The notes below the pieces were generated by a model. The model saw nothing but the letters and a program-made list of their open reading frames with translations, was not told the DNA's origin and searched no databases. This document shows positions 33,815 through 42,867 of a stretch of 64,000 nucleotides of DNA, in pieces. Numbering within the stretch: the stretch's first letter is position 1; the number at the start of each line of letters is the position of its first letter. The position numbers were made by a program, and so were the translations under genes. The stretch comes from an uncultured Rhodospirillaceae bacterium (GTDB lineage: Bacteria; Pseudomonadota; Alphaproteobacteria; CAAGCB01; CAG-977): contig USCC01000002.1 in assembly GCA_900553035.1 (NCBI GenBank), forward strand, positions 1-64,000. Reading direction: 5' to 3'.

Positions 33815-33888
33815 GCGGCCGCAGGAATCCCATTTGTTTTTCACCGCAGTGAGTAAGGACGGACACGAATGTTCATTCCTGCGGCCGC
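33815..33888. repeat. perfect 14-base inverted repeat between rho and hslU
   Basis: GCGGCCGCAGGAAT (33815-33828) and ATTCCTGCGGCCGC (33875-33888) are exact inverted copies, 46 bases apart. They lie between the rho terminator and the hslU terminator and belong to no gene. A long-looped cruciform or protein-binding pair is possible. Confidence 0.8.
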
Positions 33889-33893
33889 TGTTT

Positions 33894-33923
33894 AAAACCC
33901 GGCGGATGCGACGGCCGGGTTTT
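33894..33923 (-). terminator. terminator of hslVU
   Basis: AAAACCCGGC and GCCGGGTTTT form a 10-bp stem with a 10-base loop directly after the hslU stop. Its sequence resembles the rho terminator stem. Confidence 0.75.
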
Positions 33924-33927
33924 TTAT

Positions 33928-35241
33928 TTACAGGATGAATTTGGACAGATCCGAAGATTCGGCCAGACTGCCGACTTTCTCCCGAACCATTTCCTTTGTC
34001 ACCTGAACTGTTTCACCGGAACGGTCGGTGGCCGTGAAGCTGATGTCTTCCAGCAGCTTTTCCAGTATCGTGTGAAGGCGGCGGGCGCCGATGTTTTCCA
34101 CGCTTTCATTGATTTCCGCGGCCAGGGAGGCAATCTCACGAATCCCGTCTTCCGAAAATTCCAACGTAAAATTCTCGGTTTTTAACAGCTCCTTGTACTG
34201 CAGGATGAGATTTGCTTCCGGTTCGGTCAGAATGCGGCAGAAATCATCCCTGGACAGCGCCTTCAGTTCTACCCGGATTGGCAACCGTCCCTGCAGTTCC
34301 GGAAGCAGATCTGACGGTTTTGCCAGCTGAAACGCTCCCGAAGCAATGAAAAGAATGTGATCCGTTTTAACCATTCCATGTTTCGTTGTGACCGTTGTAC
34401 CTTCGATCAAAGGCAGAAGATCGCGTTGCACGCCTTCGCGAGAAACGTCCGGCCCGCGGCGTTCGTCATTCCGGCCGCATATCTTGTCCAGTTCGTCGAT
34501 AAAGACAATGCCGTTGTTTTCAACCGCGTTAATGGCTTCCCTGACGATGGTTTCGTCGTCAATCAGCTTGTCGCTTTCCTCTGTGACAAGAACCTCATAG
34601 GATTCCCGAACCGTCATTTTGCGCTTGCGGTAGCTGACCGTTTTTCCGCCGAGCAGATCGCCCAGACTGATCATACCCATCTGAGCACCGGGCATGCCGG
34701 GAATATCAAAGGTCGGCATTGAAGACGAAGGGTTTTCCTGGACTTCAATTTCGATTTCCTTGTCGTCCAAAGTCCCTTCCCGCAGGAGTTTCCGGAATTT
34801 CTGCCGGGTTTCGTCGGTTGCGGTTTCGCCGACCAGAGCTTTGATAACACGTTCTTCGGCGGCGGCTTCAGCCTTGACGTGAACGTCTTTGCGCATTTTT
34901 TTCCGCGTCATTGTAATGGCGATTTCGACCATATCACGGATAATGCTTTCGACATCGCGGCCGACATAACCGATTTCGGTGAATTTCGTGGCTTCGACTT
35001 TAATAAAGGGCGCTTGAGCCAGTTTGGCCAGGCGGCGGGCGATTTCGGTTTTTCCGACCCCGGTCGGGCCGATCATAAGGATGTTTTTCGGAACGACTTC
35101 TTCCCTTAATGCCGGATCAAGCTGTTGCCGGCGCCAGCGGTTGCGCAGGGCGACGGCAACGGCGCGTTTGGCGTCATGCTGGCCGACGATATACCGGTCG
35201 AGTTCCGAAACAATTTCACGGGGACTGAATGAAGCACTCAT
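33928..35241 (-). CDS. hslU: HslU, ATPase subunit of the HslUV protease
   Basis: AAA+ unfoldase that feeds substrates into HslV. 437 residues. [33 protein letters not shown] at the start, Walker [16 protein letters not shown], and the [17 protein letters not shown] pore segment with GYVG. The intermediate domain is about 110-230. Walker B is [11 protein letters not shown], and the sensor regions are [19 protein letters not shown] and [11 protein letters not shown]. The tail [13 protein letters not shown] docks into HslV. Start overlaps the hslV stop as ATGA. Confidence 0.97.
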   Translation of the reverse strand: MSASFSPREIVSELDRYIVGQHDAKRAVAVALRNRWRRQQLDPALREEVVPKNILMIGPTGVGKTEIARRLAKLAQAPFIKVEATKFTEIGYVGRDVESIIRDMVEIAITMTRKKMRKDVHVKAEAAAEERVIKALVGETATDETRQKFRKLLREGTLDDKEIEIEVQENPSSSMPTFDIPGMPGAQMGMISLGDLLGGKTVSYRKRKMTVRESYEVLVTEESDKLIDDETIVREAINAVENNGIVFIDELDKICGRNDERRGPDVSREGVQRDLLPLIEGTTVTTKHGMVKTDHILFIASGAFQLAKPSDLLPELQGRLPIRVELKALSRDDFCRILTEPEANLILQYKELLKTENFTLEFSEDGIREIASLAAEINESVENIGARRLHTILEKLLEDISFTATDRSGETVQVTKEMVREKVGSLAESSDLSKFIL

Positions 35242-35780
35242 AATTTTTCCATAATGATGTTCTGGTTGGTGTAGATACAGATGTCGGAAGCGATTTTCAT
35301 CGCTTTGCGGGCGATTTCCTCGGGCGTCAGGTCGGTATCGATCAGGGCTTTGGCGGCCGCAAAAGCGTAAGAGCCGCCCGAACCAATGCCGATCAGGCCG
35401 TTTTCGGGTTCAAGGACGTCTCCGTTGCCGCTTAAAACCAGGGAAGCTTCTTTGTCGGCAACGATCATCATGGCTTCCAGACGGCGCAGATAACGATCCG
35501 TACGCCAGTCTTTTGCCAGTTCGACACAGGCGCGCGTCAGTTGTCCCGAATGTTTTTCGATTTTAGCTTCCAGGCGCTCAAACAGCGTAAAGGCGTCGGC
35601 CGTCGCACCGGCAAACCCGGCAATGATGCTTCCGTCTCCCAGCCGTCTGACTTTGCGGGCATTGCTTTTTAAAATCGTATTGCCGAAAGTGACCTGTCCG
35701 TCTCCGGCAATGACGACTTCATTTCCTTTTCGGACGGAAAGAATGGTTGTCCCTTTCCAGACCGGCGTCGCATTTTCCAT
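35238..35780 (-). CDS. hslV: HslV, peptidase subunit of the HslUV protease
   Basis: Dodecameric threonine peptidase. 180 residues. The active N-terminal Thr is exposed after removal of a short propeptide ([10 protein letters not shown], then [20 protein letters not shown]). Other marks are the [20 protein letters not shown] segment and [25 protein letters not shown] precedes the ATG at 35780. Transcribed with hslU away from hisB. The 130 bases between hslV and hisB must hold both promoters; I see TATATC on the minus strand as a possible -10 but no clear heat-shock consensus. Confidence 0.97.
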   Translation of the reverse strand: MENATPVWKGTTILSVRKGNEVVIAGDGQVTFGNTILKSNARKVRRLGDGSIIAGFAGATADAFTLFERLEAKIEKHSGQLTRACVELAKDWRTDRYLRRLEAMMIVADKEASLVLSGNGDVLEPENGLIGIGSGGSYAFAAAKALIDTDLTPEEIARKAMKIASDICIYTNQNIIMEKL

Positions 35781-35908
35781 ACGTCTTCTCCCAATTGGTT
35801 CCGTTTAGATATAGATTTTTTTATTCTGAAAAAAAGGCCTGTCTTTTTTTTAAATCCGCGTTAAGGTGATTTAAGTACAGTTTTTCACGTAAGGAAAGGA
35901 AAAAAACG

Positions 35909-36496
35909 ATGCGTCAGGCAGCCCTGGAAAGAAAGACGGCGGAAACCGATATCAGGGTCGAAGTCAATCTGGATGGTACGGGCGTTTATCAGATCGAGAC
36001 GGGATGCGGCTTTTTTGATCACATGCTGGCACAGCTTTCCCGCCATGGGCTGATTGACATGAAAATCAAGGCCGCCGGAGACCTGCATGTTGATGCGCAT
36101 CACCTGGTTGAAGACGTGGGTATAACGCTTGGTTTGGCTGTTGCGAAAGCGGCCGGAACGAAAACCGGTATTACGCGTTATGGATTTTCCTGCATCCCGA
36201 TGGATGAAGCGCTGACGCGCAGTGTGATTGATCTGAGCGGTCGTTCATGCCTTGTCTGGCGTGTCGCGTTTAAAACGGAAAAGGTCGGCGAACTGGACAC
36301 GGAAGTGTTCCGGGAATTTTTTGCGGCAATGGCACAGAATATGGCCGCTGCGATTCATATCGAGAATTTTTACGGGGAAAACAGCCATCACATTGCCGAA
36401 TCCTGCTTTAAGGCTTTTGCGCGTTCTCTGCGTGCCGCGCTGGAAACGGACACGCGCGTCCCGCATGCCCTGCCCTCGACCAAAGGAGCTCTGTAA
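35909..36496 (+). CDS. hisB: imidazoleglycerol-phosphate dehydratase
   Basis: Sixth step of histidine synthesis: dehydrates imidazole glycerol phosphate. 195 residues, the monofunctional form without a phosphatase domain. Motifs: [46 protein letters not shown] (metal-binding HHxxED) and [18 protein letters not shown] (second HHxxE). In many alphaproteobacteria hisB after hslV is followed by hisH, hisA and hisF. Here it is followed by a 293-base gap and transporter genes instead, so the other his genes must be elsewhere or absent. Confidence 0.96.
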   Translation: MRQAALERKTAETDIRVEVNLDGTGVYQIETGCGFFDHMLAQLSRHGLIDMKIKAAGDLHVDAHHLVEDVGITLGLAVAKAAGTKTGITRYGFSCIPMDEALTRSVIDLSGRSCLVWRVAFKTEKVGELDTEVFREFFAAMAQNMAAAIHIENFYGENSHHIAESCFKAFARSLRAALETDTRVPHALPSTKGAL

Positions 36497-36789
36497 TTCG
36501 TTGCTGTGAAGGGCTATATTAATACGCCCCGGACTTTCAAAGGGTTGTTACGCAATCGCAAGCTTTAGCTTTGCTCAGCGCTTTGATGCCGTGGATTCGT
36601 TTTTTTTCGAAGCAGCTCTTATTTTGTTTTGAAAAAAGGCAAAGCCGCTTTCCGGTGAATATTCATCAGAGCGGTGAGTATTGCGGTGGTTTTTGAGGCG
36701 TCGGTATCGTTCGGACGGAACCGATGGGGCGGGTTTACATCAAATGGGTTTTGCTTTAGTAATGGTAAAGCTATTTTCGGACAGGACAG

Positions 36790-37326
36790 ATGCGGCTGTT
36801 TTTTGAACTTTTTTTAGTTTTTTTCAAAATCGGAACCTTCACCATCGGCGGGGGATTTGCCATGATTCCGGTGATCAAGACGGAACTTGTGGATAAAAAA
36901 AAGTGGGTAAAGGAAAGCGACTTCATTGATATTCTGGCTGTTGTTCAGTCTTCCCCGGGCCCGATTGCGGTGAATACGGCCGTGTTTTTAGGGCTTAAAA
37001 TTCAAGGGATTTGGGGAATGGCTGCCGCGTCGCTGGGGGCTGTTCTGCCGTCTTTCATTATTATTCTGCTGGTCGCGGTGCTTTTTCAGGGGATACAGAA
37101 TAATCCTTATTTTATTGCGGCTTTTAAAGGAATCAAACCGGCTGTTGTCGCGTTGATTCTGGTGCCGGTGTTTTCCCTGGCTAAAAAAGCGGGGGTCGGG
37201 GGATGGAAATTCATTTTACCGATAGCAATTGCGTTGCTTGTGGCCTACGCCCATGTTTCGCCGATCCTGTTTATCGTTGCGGCCATGGTTCTCGGGAATC
37301 TGTACGGAATGAGAAAAAAGTCATGA
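36790..37326 (+). CDS. chrA: chromate transporter family protein, first half-subunit
   Basis: 178 residues: the short-chain CHR type, about half of a classical ChrA. Marks: FFKIGTFTIGGGFAMIPVIK with the FK-x-GGG signature, VVQSSPGPIAVNTAVFLG with the PGP signature, and five or six hydrophobic helices. Paired CHR halves act together, probably as a heterodimer, in anion (chromate or other) movement across the inner membrane; the true substrate is unknown. T-rich codon use (runs of TTT and TTA) differs from its neighbours, suggesting transfer. The preceding 293-base gap (36497-36789) holds no gene. The stop overlaps the next start as ATGA. Confidence 0.88.
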   Translation: MRLFFELFLVFFKIGTFTIGGGFAMIPVIKTELVDKKKWVKESDFIDILAVVQSSPGPIAVNTAVFLGLKIQGIWGMAAASLGAVLPSFIIILLVAVLFQGIQNNPYFIAAFKGIKPAVVALILVPVFSLAKKAGVGGWKFILPIAIALLVAYAHVSPILFIVAAMVLGNLYGMRKKS

Positions 37327-37850
37327 TTTATTTTGATCTTTTTTGGACTTTTTTCAAAATAGGGCTTTTCAGTTTCGGCGGCGGTTATGCCATGCTGGCG
37401 TTGATTCAGGACGAAGTTGTCCGGATTCACGGATGGGTCACGAATACGCAATTTACCGATATTGTCGCGGTTTCACAGGTGACGCCGGGTCCGATTTCGG
37501 TGAACGCGCCGACGTACATCGGTTTTCTGACAACAGACAGCATTACGGGATCGTTCTGGGCGACGTTTGGTGTAACGCTTCCCTCAGTGATCGTAACGTC
37601 GATTTTATTTGTGTTCATCAACCGGTTCAAGGATTCGCCTTTTATCACAAATGCTTTCAAGGGATTAAAGCCGACCGTGATCGGATTGATTTTAAGTGCG
37701 GCACTTGTTCTGATGACTCCGGATAATTTTATTGACGTAAAAAGCTACCTGCTTTTTGCGGGAGCGTTTATCGCCTGCTATAAATATCATCTGAGTCCCA
37801 TCGGGCTTGTGGTTATTTCGGGGGTTTTGGGGATTATCCTGTATGCCTGA
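37323..37850 (+). CDS. chrA: chromate transporter family protein, second half-subunit
   Basis: 175 residues from the ATG at 37323, overlapping the previous stop (ATGA), so the two halves are co-translated. FFKIGLFSFGGGYAMLALIQ and SQVTPGPISVNAPTYIGFLT repeat the two signatures of its partner, as expected of the N- and C-type halves of the CHR superfamily. Six hydrophobic stretches. The longer frame to 37203 lies inside the partner gene and is rejected. Codon use is again T-rich. Confidence 0.88.
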   Translation: MIYFDLFWTFFKIGLFSFGGGYAMLALIQDEVVRIHGWVTNTQFTDIVAVSQVTPGPISVNAPTYIGFLTTDSITGSFWATFGVTLPSVIVTSILFVFINRFKDSPFITNAFKGLKPTVIGLILSAALVLMTPDNFIDVKSYLLFAGAFIACYKYHLSPIGLVVISGVLGIILYA

Positions 37851-37906
37851 GTTTTGATAACGATGTCAAAACGATCTTTACACCAAGCTAAAAACAGGCC
37901 TTGAAT

Positions 37907-37922
37907 TGTTTCACGTGAAACA
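37907..37922. promoter_or_regulatory. parS centromere site 1
   Basis: TGTTTCACGTGAAACA, a perfect 16-base palindrome identical to the ParB-binding parS consensus. It sits in the gap between the transporter genes and rsmG, exactly 120 bases before site 2. Confidence 0.95.
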
Positions 37923-38026
37923 ATTTCCAACGCCTTGATTTTATGTATAATGTAAAAATAATATAATTTTCCGCTTTGGTTTTTGGTAAAGAAAATGTAT
38001 TTTTAATTCCATAGGGATAGCTGGAA

Positions 38027-38042
38027 TGTTTCACGTGAAACA
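38027..38042. promoter_or_regulatory. parS centromere site 2
   Basis: A second perfect TGTTTCACGTGAAACA, ending 19 bases before the rsmG ATG and next to its AAAGGAG ribosome site. ParB loading here would cover the start of the rsmG-parA-parB operon and could repress it. Confidence 0.95.
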
Positions 38043-38061
38043 TTAAAGGAGTTTTCTGGAA

Positions 38062-38682
38062 ATGACGCATGATCGCGCCTTTGTTCAAAAACAGTTCGGT
38101 CTGACAGAGGAAACGATGTCAAAACTGGATCTGTACCTTTCCCTGCTGAATGAATGGCAGGAAAAAATGAATCTGGTCAGCCGCACGACTCTTCCGGAAG
38201 TGTGGGAACGACATATACTGGATTCGGCTCAGATTTTTCCCTTCCTGTCTTCAGAAGATAAAACGATTCTGGATATGGGAAGCGGTGCCGGATTTCCAGC
38301 ACTTGTCCTGGCGGTAATGGATAAGGAAAAATCGTTCAGGATTCATCTGGCAGAAAGCGACTGTAAAAAATGCCAGTTTCTGAATGCCGTGATACAGGCC
38401 TGTGATTTGAATGCGACCGTACATAACGAACGTTTGGAAAACATGTCTCTGTCTTGTGCGGATGTCCTGACGGCTCGCGCTTTGGCACCTTTGGAAAAGC
38501 TGATCCGATATGCCCGTCCTTTTATCGGAAAGAAAACGCGCTGCATCTTTCTCAAAGGTCGGAAAGCACCGGAAGAAATACAGGATGCCGAAAAGAAATG
38601 GCGTTTTCAGTGCGAAAAACATTCCAGCCTGTCCAGCAGTGAAGGACAGTTGCTGATTTTATCAGGGATCGGAAAAAAATGA
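38062..38682 (+). CDS. rsmG: 16S rRNA (guanine-527-N7)-methyltransferase
   Basis: SAM-dependent methyltransferase (GidB) acting on G527 of 16S rRNA. 206 residues. LSLLNEWQEKMNLVSRTTLPEVWERHILDS is the hallmark start, followed by the SAM loop ILDMGSGAGFPALVLAV, the acidic LAESDCKKCQFL, and ADVLTARALAPLEKLI. First gene of the rsmG-parA-parB operon; start at 38062 with AAAGGAG, 19 bases after a parS site. Its stop overlaps parA by 4 bases. Confidence 0.95.
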   Translation: MTHDRAFVQKQFGLTEETMSKLDLYLSLLNEWQEKMNLVSRTTLPEVWERHILDSAQIFPFLSSEDKTILDMGSGAGFPALVLAVMDKEKSFRIHLAESDCKKCQFLNAVIQACDLNATVHNERLENMSLSCADVLTARALAPLEKLIRYARPFIGKKTRCIFLKGRKAPEEIQDAEKKWRFQCEKHSSLSSSEGQLLILSGIGKK

Positions 38683-39467
38683 CGTACGCTAAGCCAAGAA
38701 TCATTTCGATATCAAATCAAAAAGGCGGCGTCGGAAAAACAACGACAGCCGTCAATCTGGCAACGGCAATGGCTGCGGTTCATAAACGCGTCCTTGTCCT
38801 GGATCTTGATCCGCAGGGGAATGCGACGACAAGCCTTGGGATTGACCGCAAAGTCCCGGCTAAAAACATGTATCAGGTTTTGATGGGGGAGACAAAAATA
38901 TCTTCATCTCTTCTCTGGACGAAAATCCCCGATCTTTCGGTCGTGATTTCAAGTAAGGATCTTGTCGGCGTTGATTTTGAACTGTCGCAGGCGGACGAAC
39001 CTCAGTTCTTTTTAAAAAAAGCCATTGAAGCCGAAGCCCTGCCCTATGATTATATCATCATTGACTGTCCTCCCGCTGTCGGTATGCTGACGGTCAATGC
39101 TTTGGTGGCGGCCGATGCCGTTATGGTTCCGATACAGTGCGAATATCTGGCTTTGGAAGGCGTGGCGGATTTAATGAAAACCATTGAACGGGTTAAAAGG
39201 AATTTCAATCCCCGCCTGGAAATTCAGGGAATTGTTCTGACAATGTTTGATGGACGCAACCGTCTGTCCGACCTGGTGGCGCAGGATGTCCGAGGCTATT
39301 TCGGAGATAAGGTTTACCGGACGGTTATTCCCCGGAATGTCCGTGTTTCCGAAGCCCCTTCCCATGGAAAACCAATCCTTTTGTATGATTTTAAAAGCAG
39401 CGGTGCACAGGCTTACATCAGTCTTGCCGGCGAAGTCCTTAAACGTGAACAGGAGTTGAAAAAATGA
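38679..39467 (+). CDS. parA: chromosome partitioning ATPase ParA
   Basis: 262 residues. Deviant Walker A KGGVGKTTTAVNLATAMA, IIIDCPPAVGMLTVNALVAAD (Walker B), VLVLDLDPQGNATTSLG (A' box). Binds DNA non-specifically in the ATP state and moves ParB-parS complexes to the new pole. The absence of an N-terminal helix-turn-helix marks it as the chromosomal (Soj) form. Overlaps rsmG and parB by 4 bases each. Confidence 0.97.
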   Translation: MTYAKPRIISISNQKGGVGKTTTAVNLATAMAAVHKRVLVLDLDPQGNATTSLGIDRKVPAKNMYQVLMGETKISSSLLWTKIPDLSVVISSKDLVGVDFELSQADEPQFFLKKAIEAEALPYDYIIIDCPPAVGMLTVNALVAADAVMVPIQCEYLALEGVADLMKTIERVKRNFNPRLEIQGIVLTMFDGRNRLSDLVAQDVRGYFGDKVYRTVIPRNVRVSEAPSHGKPILLYDFKSSGAQAYISLAGEVLKREQELKK

Positions 39468-40459
39468 GTACGAAAAATCTGGGCCGCGGTTTAAACGCCT
39501 TGCTGGGAGACGATGAATCCGAAGCTTATACACCGGCAAAAGGAGAAGCGGTGACGACTGTTTCTCTGTCGGATCTGGAACCAAGCCCTTTTCAGCCGCG
39601 CCGCGTTTTCAACGAGGACGCAATCAACGATCTGGTCGAATCGATCAAAACAAAAGGCGTTTTACAGCCTCTGCTGGTTCGTTTGAAAAATGGTGAACGT
39701 GATAAATATGAAATCATCGGAGGGGAACGCCGCTGGCGGGCTTCTCAAATTGCCGGACTGGCGGAAGTTCCTGTTCTGGTCAAAACGTTTTCGGACAAGG
39801 AAGCGCTTGAGGTTGCCTTGATTGAAAATCTGCAAAGGCAGGATCTGAATCCTCTGGAAGAAGCCGAAGGGTATAAACGCCTGATGGAGGAATTTGCCAA
39901 TACACAGGAAGATTTGGCCCGGGCGGTTGGAAAAAGCCGTAGCCATGTGGCAAACACAATGCGTCTTCTGTCTTTGCCGGATAAGGTAAAGGGGTATTTG
40001 GAAACAGGAAAACTGACGTCCGGACATGCGCGGGCTTTGTTGAACGCCCGGGAACCGGAAACCCTGGCGGACGCGGTCATTTCCAAAGGGCTGAACGTCC
40101 GACAGACGGAAAAACTGGCACAGAATTCAGAACAGAAGAAACCGCGCGCAACGCCGCCTAAAAGGTCGGATAAACAGGAGGAATGCGATCTTCTGGCGGC
40201 TGATTTAGCGCGCAGTCTTGGCCTGAATGTGGTGATTCGCTCCAAAGCCCGTGGGGGGGAATTGATTTTAAGTTACGAAACGCTGGAACAGTTGGATGAT
40301 TTGATTCGCCGGTTAACACAGAGAAATGCGAAAACCGAAAAAAAAGCCGAACAATCGGTTTTCGAGGCAGATGAAGACGGGGAAGTCGTTTTTGCCGACG
40401 AATTTCAAAATTCGTTTGAAGACGATGACATCATCAGTTTGGACAAGATTGAAGGTTAA
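39464..40459 (+). CDS. parB: chromosome partitioning protein ParB
   Basis: 331 residues. N-terminal CTPase/ParB region: LGRGLNALLGDDE, LEPSPFQPRRVF, IKTKGVLQPLLVR, and GGERRWRASQIAG (GERRxR CTP motif). Then IENLQRQDLNPLEEAEGY, a helix-turn-helix (TQEDLARAVGKSRSHVANTM) that reads parS, and a C-terminal dimer domain. Its targets are the two parS sites upstream. The C-terminus has an acidic extension (EADEDGEVVFADE). A terminator follows. Confidence 0.97.
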   Translation: MSTKNLGRGLNALLGDDESEAYTPAKGEAVTTVSLSDLEPSPFQPRRVFNEDAINDLVESIKTKGVLQPLLVRLKNGERDKYEIIGGERRWRASQIAGLAEVPVLVKTFSDKEALEVALIENLQRQDLNPLEEAEGYKRLMEEFANTQEDLARAVGKSRSHVANTMRLLSLPDKVKGYLETGKLTSGHARALLNAREPETLADAVISKGLNVRQTEKLAQNSEQKKPRATPPKRSDKQEECDLLAADLARSLGLNVVIRSKARGGELILSYETLEQLDDLIRRLTQRNAKTEKKAEQSVFEADEDGEVVFADEFQNSFEDDDIISLDKIEG

Positions 40460-40487
40460 ATATATCTATATCGTAATAATGCTTTTA

Positions 40488-40523
40488 AAATATAGGCTAT
40501 TTAGCAATAAATGGCCTATATTT
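40488..40523 (+). terminator. terminator after parB
   Basis: AAATATAGGC and GCCTATATTT form a 10-bp stem whose loop can extend the pairing; a run of seven Ts follows. Confidence 0.85.
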
Positions 40524-40535
40524 TTTTATTTAATT

Positions 40536-40952
40536 TTATATGCGGAACGATACTCGTTTTTTTATTTTTCGGATTCGTAATGAAATGACAGAAAAACATT
40601 TTGAAACAGAATCGTTTTTTAACATTTTGATATGAGAAAAATCGTAATTTTTAGGCGCTCCTATAAAAAATATCCTTAAAAATTTCGGCCACATCAAAAA
40701 CAGATTACAGGCGATTTTTATAAAAAACTTTTGTAAAAACTTAATCCTCTTCTTCGCAGACTGAAAAAATTCTTCATCCTTTTTGCGAACCCATGAATTC
40801 CGGTTCTTCCGCCGCTGTTTCAGAAAAGTCCTGATCCGAATAACGCTCCTCTTTTCAACAGTCCGCCATATTAAACGTAAAAAATCGACATTCTCAGGCC
40901 GACCCTGAGTTAAAGGAATAATTTCTTTATTCTCCCATGCGTACCGTATCAA
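40536..40952 (-). pseudogene. possible basic protein remnant
   Basis: 138 codons from an ATG at 40952. The first half reads like protein (WENKEIIPLTQGRPENVDFL, then RIRTFLKQRRKNRNSWVRKK). The same frame stays open further upstream (to about 41040) without a good start, with FLSPGDHENPLIRYAWE. The second half is Phe/Ile/Lys-rich like AT-rich noncoding DNA and runs across the parB terminator. No family recognised. Probably a decayed gene or part of a repeat family. Confidence 0.3.
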
Positions 40953-41444
40953 CGGGTTTTCATGATCTCCCGGGGATAAAAACGACCGTTCTTCTGCCCA
41001 TCTGCGCCTGTTAAATCCAAATGGAAATAACCGGATTTCATGCCGTTATGGGAGTAAAACGGCGCTTTTCCCTTGCTGTTTGTGCGCTTCCTGCCGGCCG
41101 GACGCTGCCGTACTTCGGAAATACGCACGGCATTAAAATGTCCGGCCGTTCCAAACAGTCTTCAGAACGCTTTCAGTCCGCCGGACGTCGTATTTCGAGG
41201 ATACCTTGGCATTAAATAAGTTTTTTCCTTCTTCCTTACACATCCTGATTTTTAAAAATTATGGAGACGAAATGCTGATTTTTCCGCTTTCACATAAGCT
41301 ATAATTTCAAAAAGAGAACATTGTATTTTCAAACAGTCTCTTGCAATGAAGTGATACTTTATTCTTTGTTTTCCGCAAATCGACCCGTCTGCTTTCAAAC
41401 AGTGTGTTGTTCCGTTCGTTTTTCAGCGTGCTCACAATGTCCGC

Positions 41445-42291
41445 AGATTGAACGCTTCTTTGTTCTTTTGCCTTAATTTCCACGTCGGTGCGCCGCTCTT
41501 TTATGCTCCATTCATACCAACCCGTTCATGGCATTTTAAGCGGGACTTGAAAGGAATCGGGATAAAACGGAATATACGGGGATATCGCGGGATAAAGAGA
41601 GCGAAAATCCTAAGAAAATTCGGGTGGCGGAGCGGGCTTTTTATTTTTTGGGCGCAGGATGCTTTTAACTTTTTTATGAAAACCCGAAAATTTTGATACA
41701 GAAAAGAAAAGATCCTTTTCGCGGCTGTTTATTGCGTTATATACCGTTCAATTTTAGAGAAATATCCAAGGGCTTCCACATATTGATTGCAGGGAATTTT
41801 CCGATGGCTTCATATTCCAAAGCCCCTTTTAAAGGCCGGAAAAGCGCGTATTTGCTTACCTTTTCTGCCGCCTTTTTAAATTTGCCCGATCATTGTTAAC
41901 TGTAAGCGCCGCACTTTCGGAAAATAAAGCCATCCGTTGGTCTCATCCAGGCGGGTTTGCCGGGCACTCCCCGTTCGCATCCGAAGTCCAGTCCTTTCGG
42001 CCAAAAAAGGAGAGTTCATGATTTAAAATTATTCTGCATTGTAATTTTTGCTGTTTAAAAAAATTAAAACTATTTTGCGCCTTGAGTAACATTAAATTCC
42101 GATTATGGGGTTAAACAGTGTTCTTGTGCCTTAACTTCCCCGACCTTGCGAGGCTTGCCGACACGAAGGGACGTCCTTCTTTTATGCTTCGTTTACATTT
42201 CCGCGCCAGCCGTTCTTTTGCTGTTTTTTGTTCTTCAATACGTTTCTGCCCGTATTTTGGGGATGTTTTGAGATTGAACGCTTCTTTGTTC
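41445..42291. repeat. 21-base direct repeat pair with a third partial copy
   Basis: AGATTGAACGCTTCTTTGTTC is identical at 41445-41465 and 42271-42291. Both are followed within a few bases by GCCTTAAT. A related copy, GTGTTCTTGTGCCTTAACTTCC, starts at 42116. The pattern TTCTTTTATGCT(C/T)C also appears in two places (41497 and 42177 regions). Confidence 0.75.
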
Positions 42292-42329
42292 CTGCGCCTT
42301 AATCTTTTTTGGCCTTCCGCAACATTTTA
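42117..42329 (-). pseudogene. lysine/arginine-rich reading frame without a start codon
   Basis: On the minus strand a frame of about 66 codons reads LRRRNKEAFNLKTSPKYGQ, then RIEEQKTAKERLARKCKRSI, then KEGRPFVSASLARSGKLRHKN before a stop. It has no ATG, GTG or TTG near its beginning, and a stop precedes it. The words KLRxKN and NKEAFNL recur in the other repeat copy near 41450-41490 (KLRQKNKEAFNLRTL). So the DNA repeats are probably relics of a protein-coding or dispersed element. Confidence 0.35.
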
Positions 42330-42480
42330 AACGGGCATCCGATGAAATTCGTGTGACAGACCCGGACAATGCGGAAACGACGTTTTCTTTTCCTTTCAGA
42401 AAACGCCATTCTTAAAAAGCCCTCTTTTTCACACCGGCGATGCGTTTAACGATTCTTTGAAGTTCGCCCTCATAAGCGGT

Positions 42481-42867
42481 TCAAATGGTTTCCCAGGCAT
42501 TTTGAATATGCTTCGGCAGCGTATTCGGAGCCATCAGCACAGCGTCAAAGCGCATATCGGAATCAGCGTATTCAGGGTGGGTTGAAATGAAATACTCTGC
42601 ACCTTTGATGCGGCGCGTCCGAACCGGGACTGAAACGGCTTCGGCCGCGATATCCTGCGATATGCGGTATTTCACTTCAATAAAGACAAGCGTTTTGTTT
42701 TTGTAGGCGATAATGTCAATTTCGCCCGCGCCGCTGCCCCGCGGCGGTTTGAAGTTCCGTTCCAGAATCCGGTAGCCTTTCAGACGGAGAAAAAGAACGG
42801 CTCTGTCTTCGGCCCGATAACCGTCGGCTCGGGCCTTTAAACCCGTTTTCTGTTTATTTTCCTTCAT
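42481..42867 (-). CDS. yraN: YraN family protein (UPF0102)
   Basis: 128 residues. Predicted Holliday-junction-resolvase-type nuclease fold: GYRAEDRAVLFLRLKGYRIL, then GEIDIIAYKNKTLVFIEVKY, the conserved EIDxIA...FVEVK metal site of the family. Function in the cell is not established; it almost always follows rsmI. Its start overlaps the rsmI stop by 14 bases. Confidence 0.92.
   Translation of the reverse strand: MKENKQKTGLKARADGYRAEDRAVLFLRLKGYRILERNFKPPRGSGAGEIDIIAYKNKTLVFIEVKYRISQDIAAEAVSVPVRTRRIKGAEYFISTHPEYADSDMRFDAVLMAPNTLPKHIQNAWETI

Larger units (their letters stand above)
40524..42480. other. 2 kb gene-poor, AT-rich, repeat-bearing region after parB
   Basis: I find no intact gene here. 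Frames in both directions are short, lack ribosome sites and lack family marks. It contains direct repeats, a minus-strand basic reading frame without a start codon, and a possible remnant after the parB terminator; these are listed separately. The region reads like decayed coding DNA or dispersed repeat copies rather than a regulatory gap. No tRNA, DnaA box or parS was seen in it. Confidence 0.55.

Noticed and set aside
35781..35908. Heat-shock (sigma-32) promoter for hslV
   Set aside because: No CTTGAA-type -35 or CCCCAT-type -10 with correct spacing; only a TATATC box is visible.
36888..36896. Perfect DnaA box (TTATCCACA, minus strand) in the first CHR gene
   Set aside because: It encodes conserved-looking residues (Leu-Val-Asp-Lys) in a gene and stands alone, so it is probably chance.
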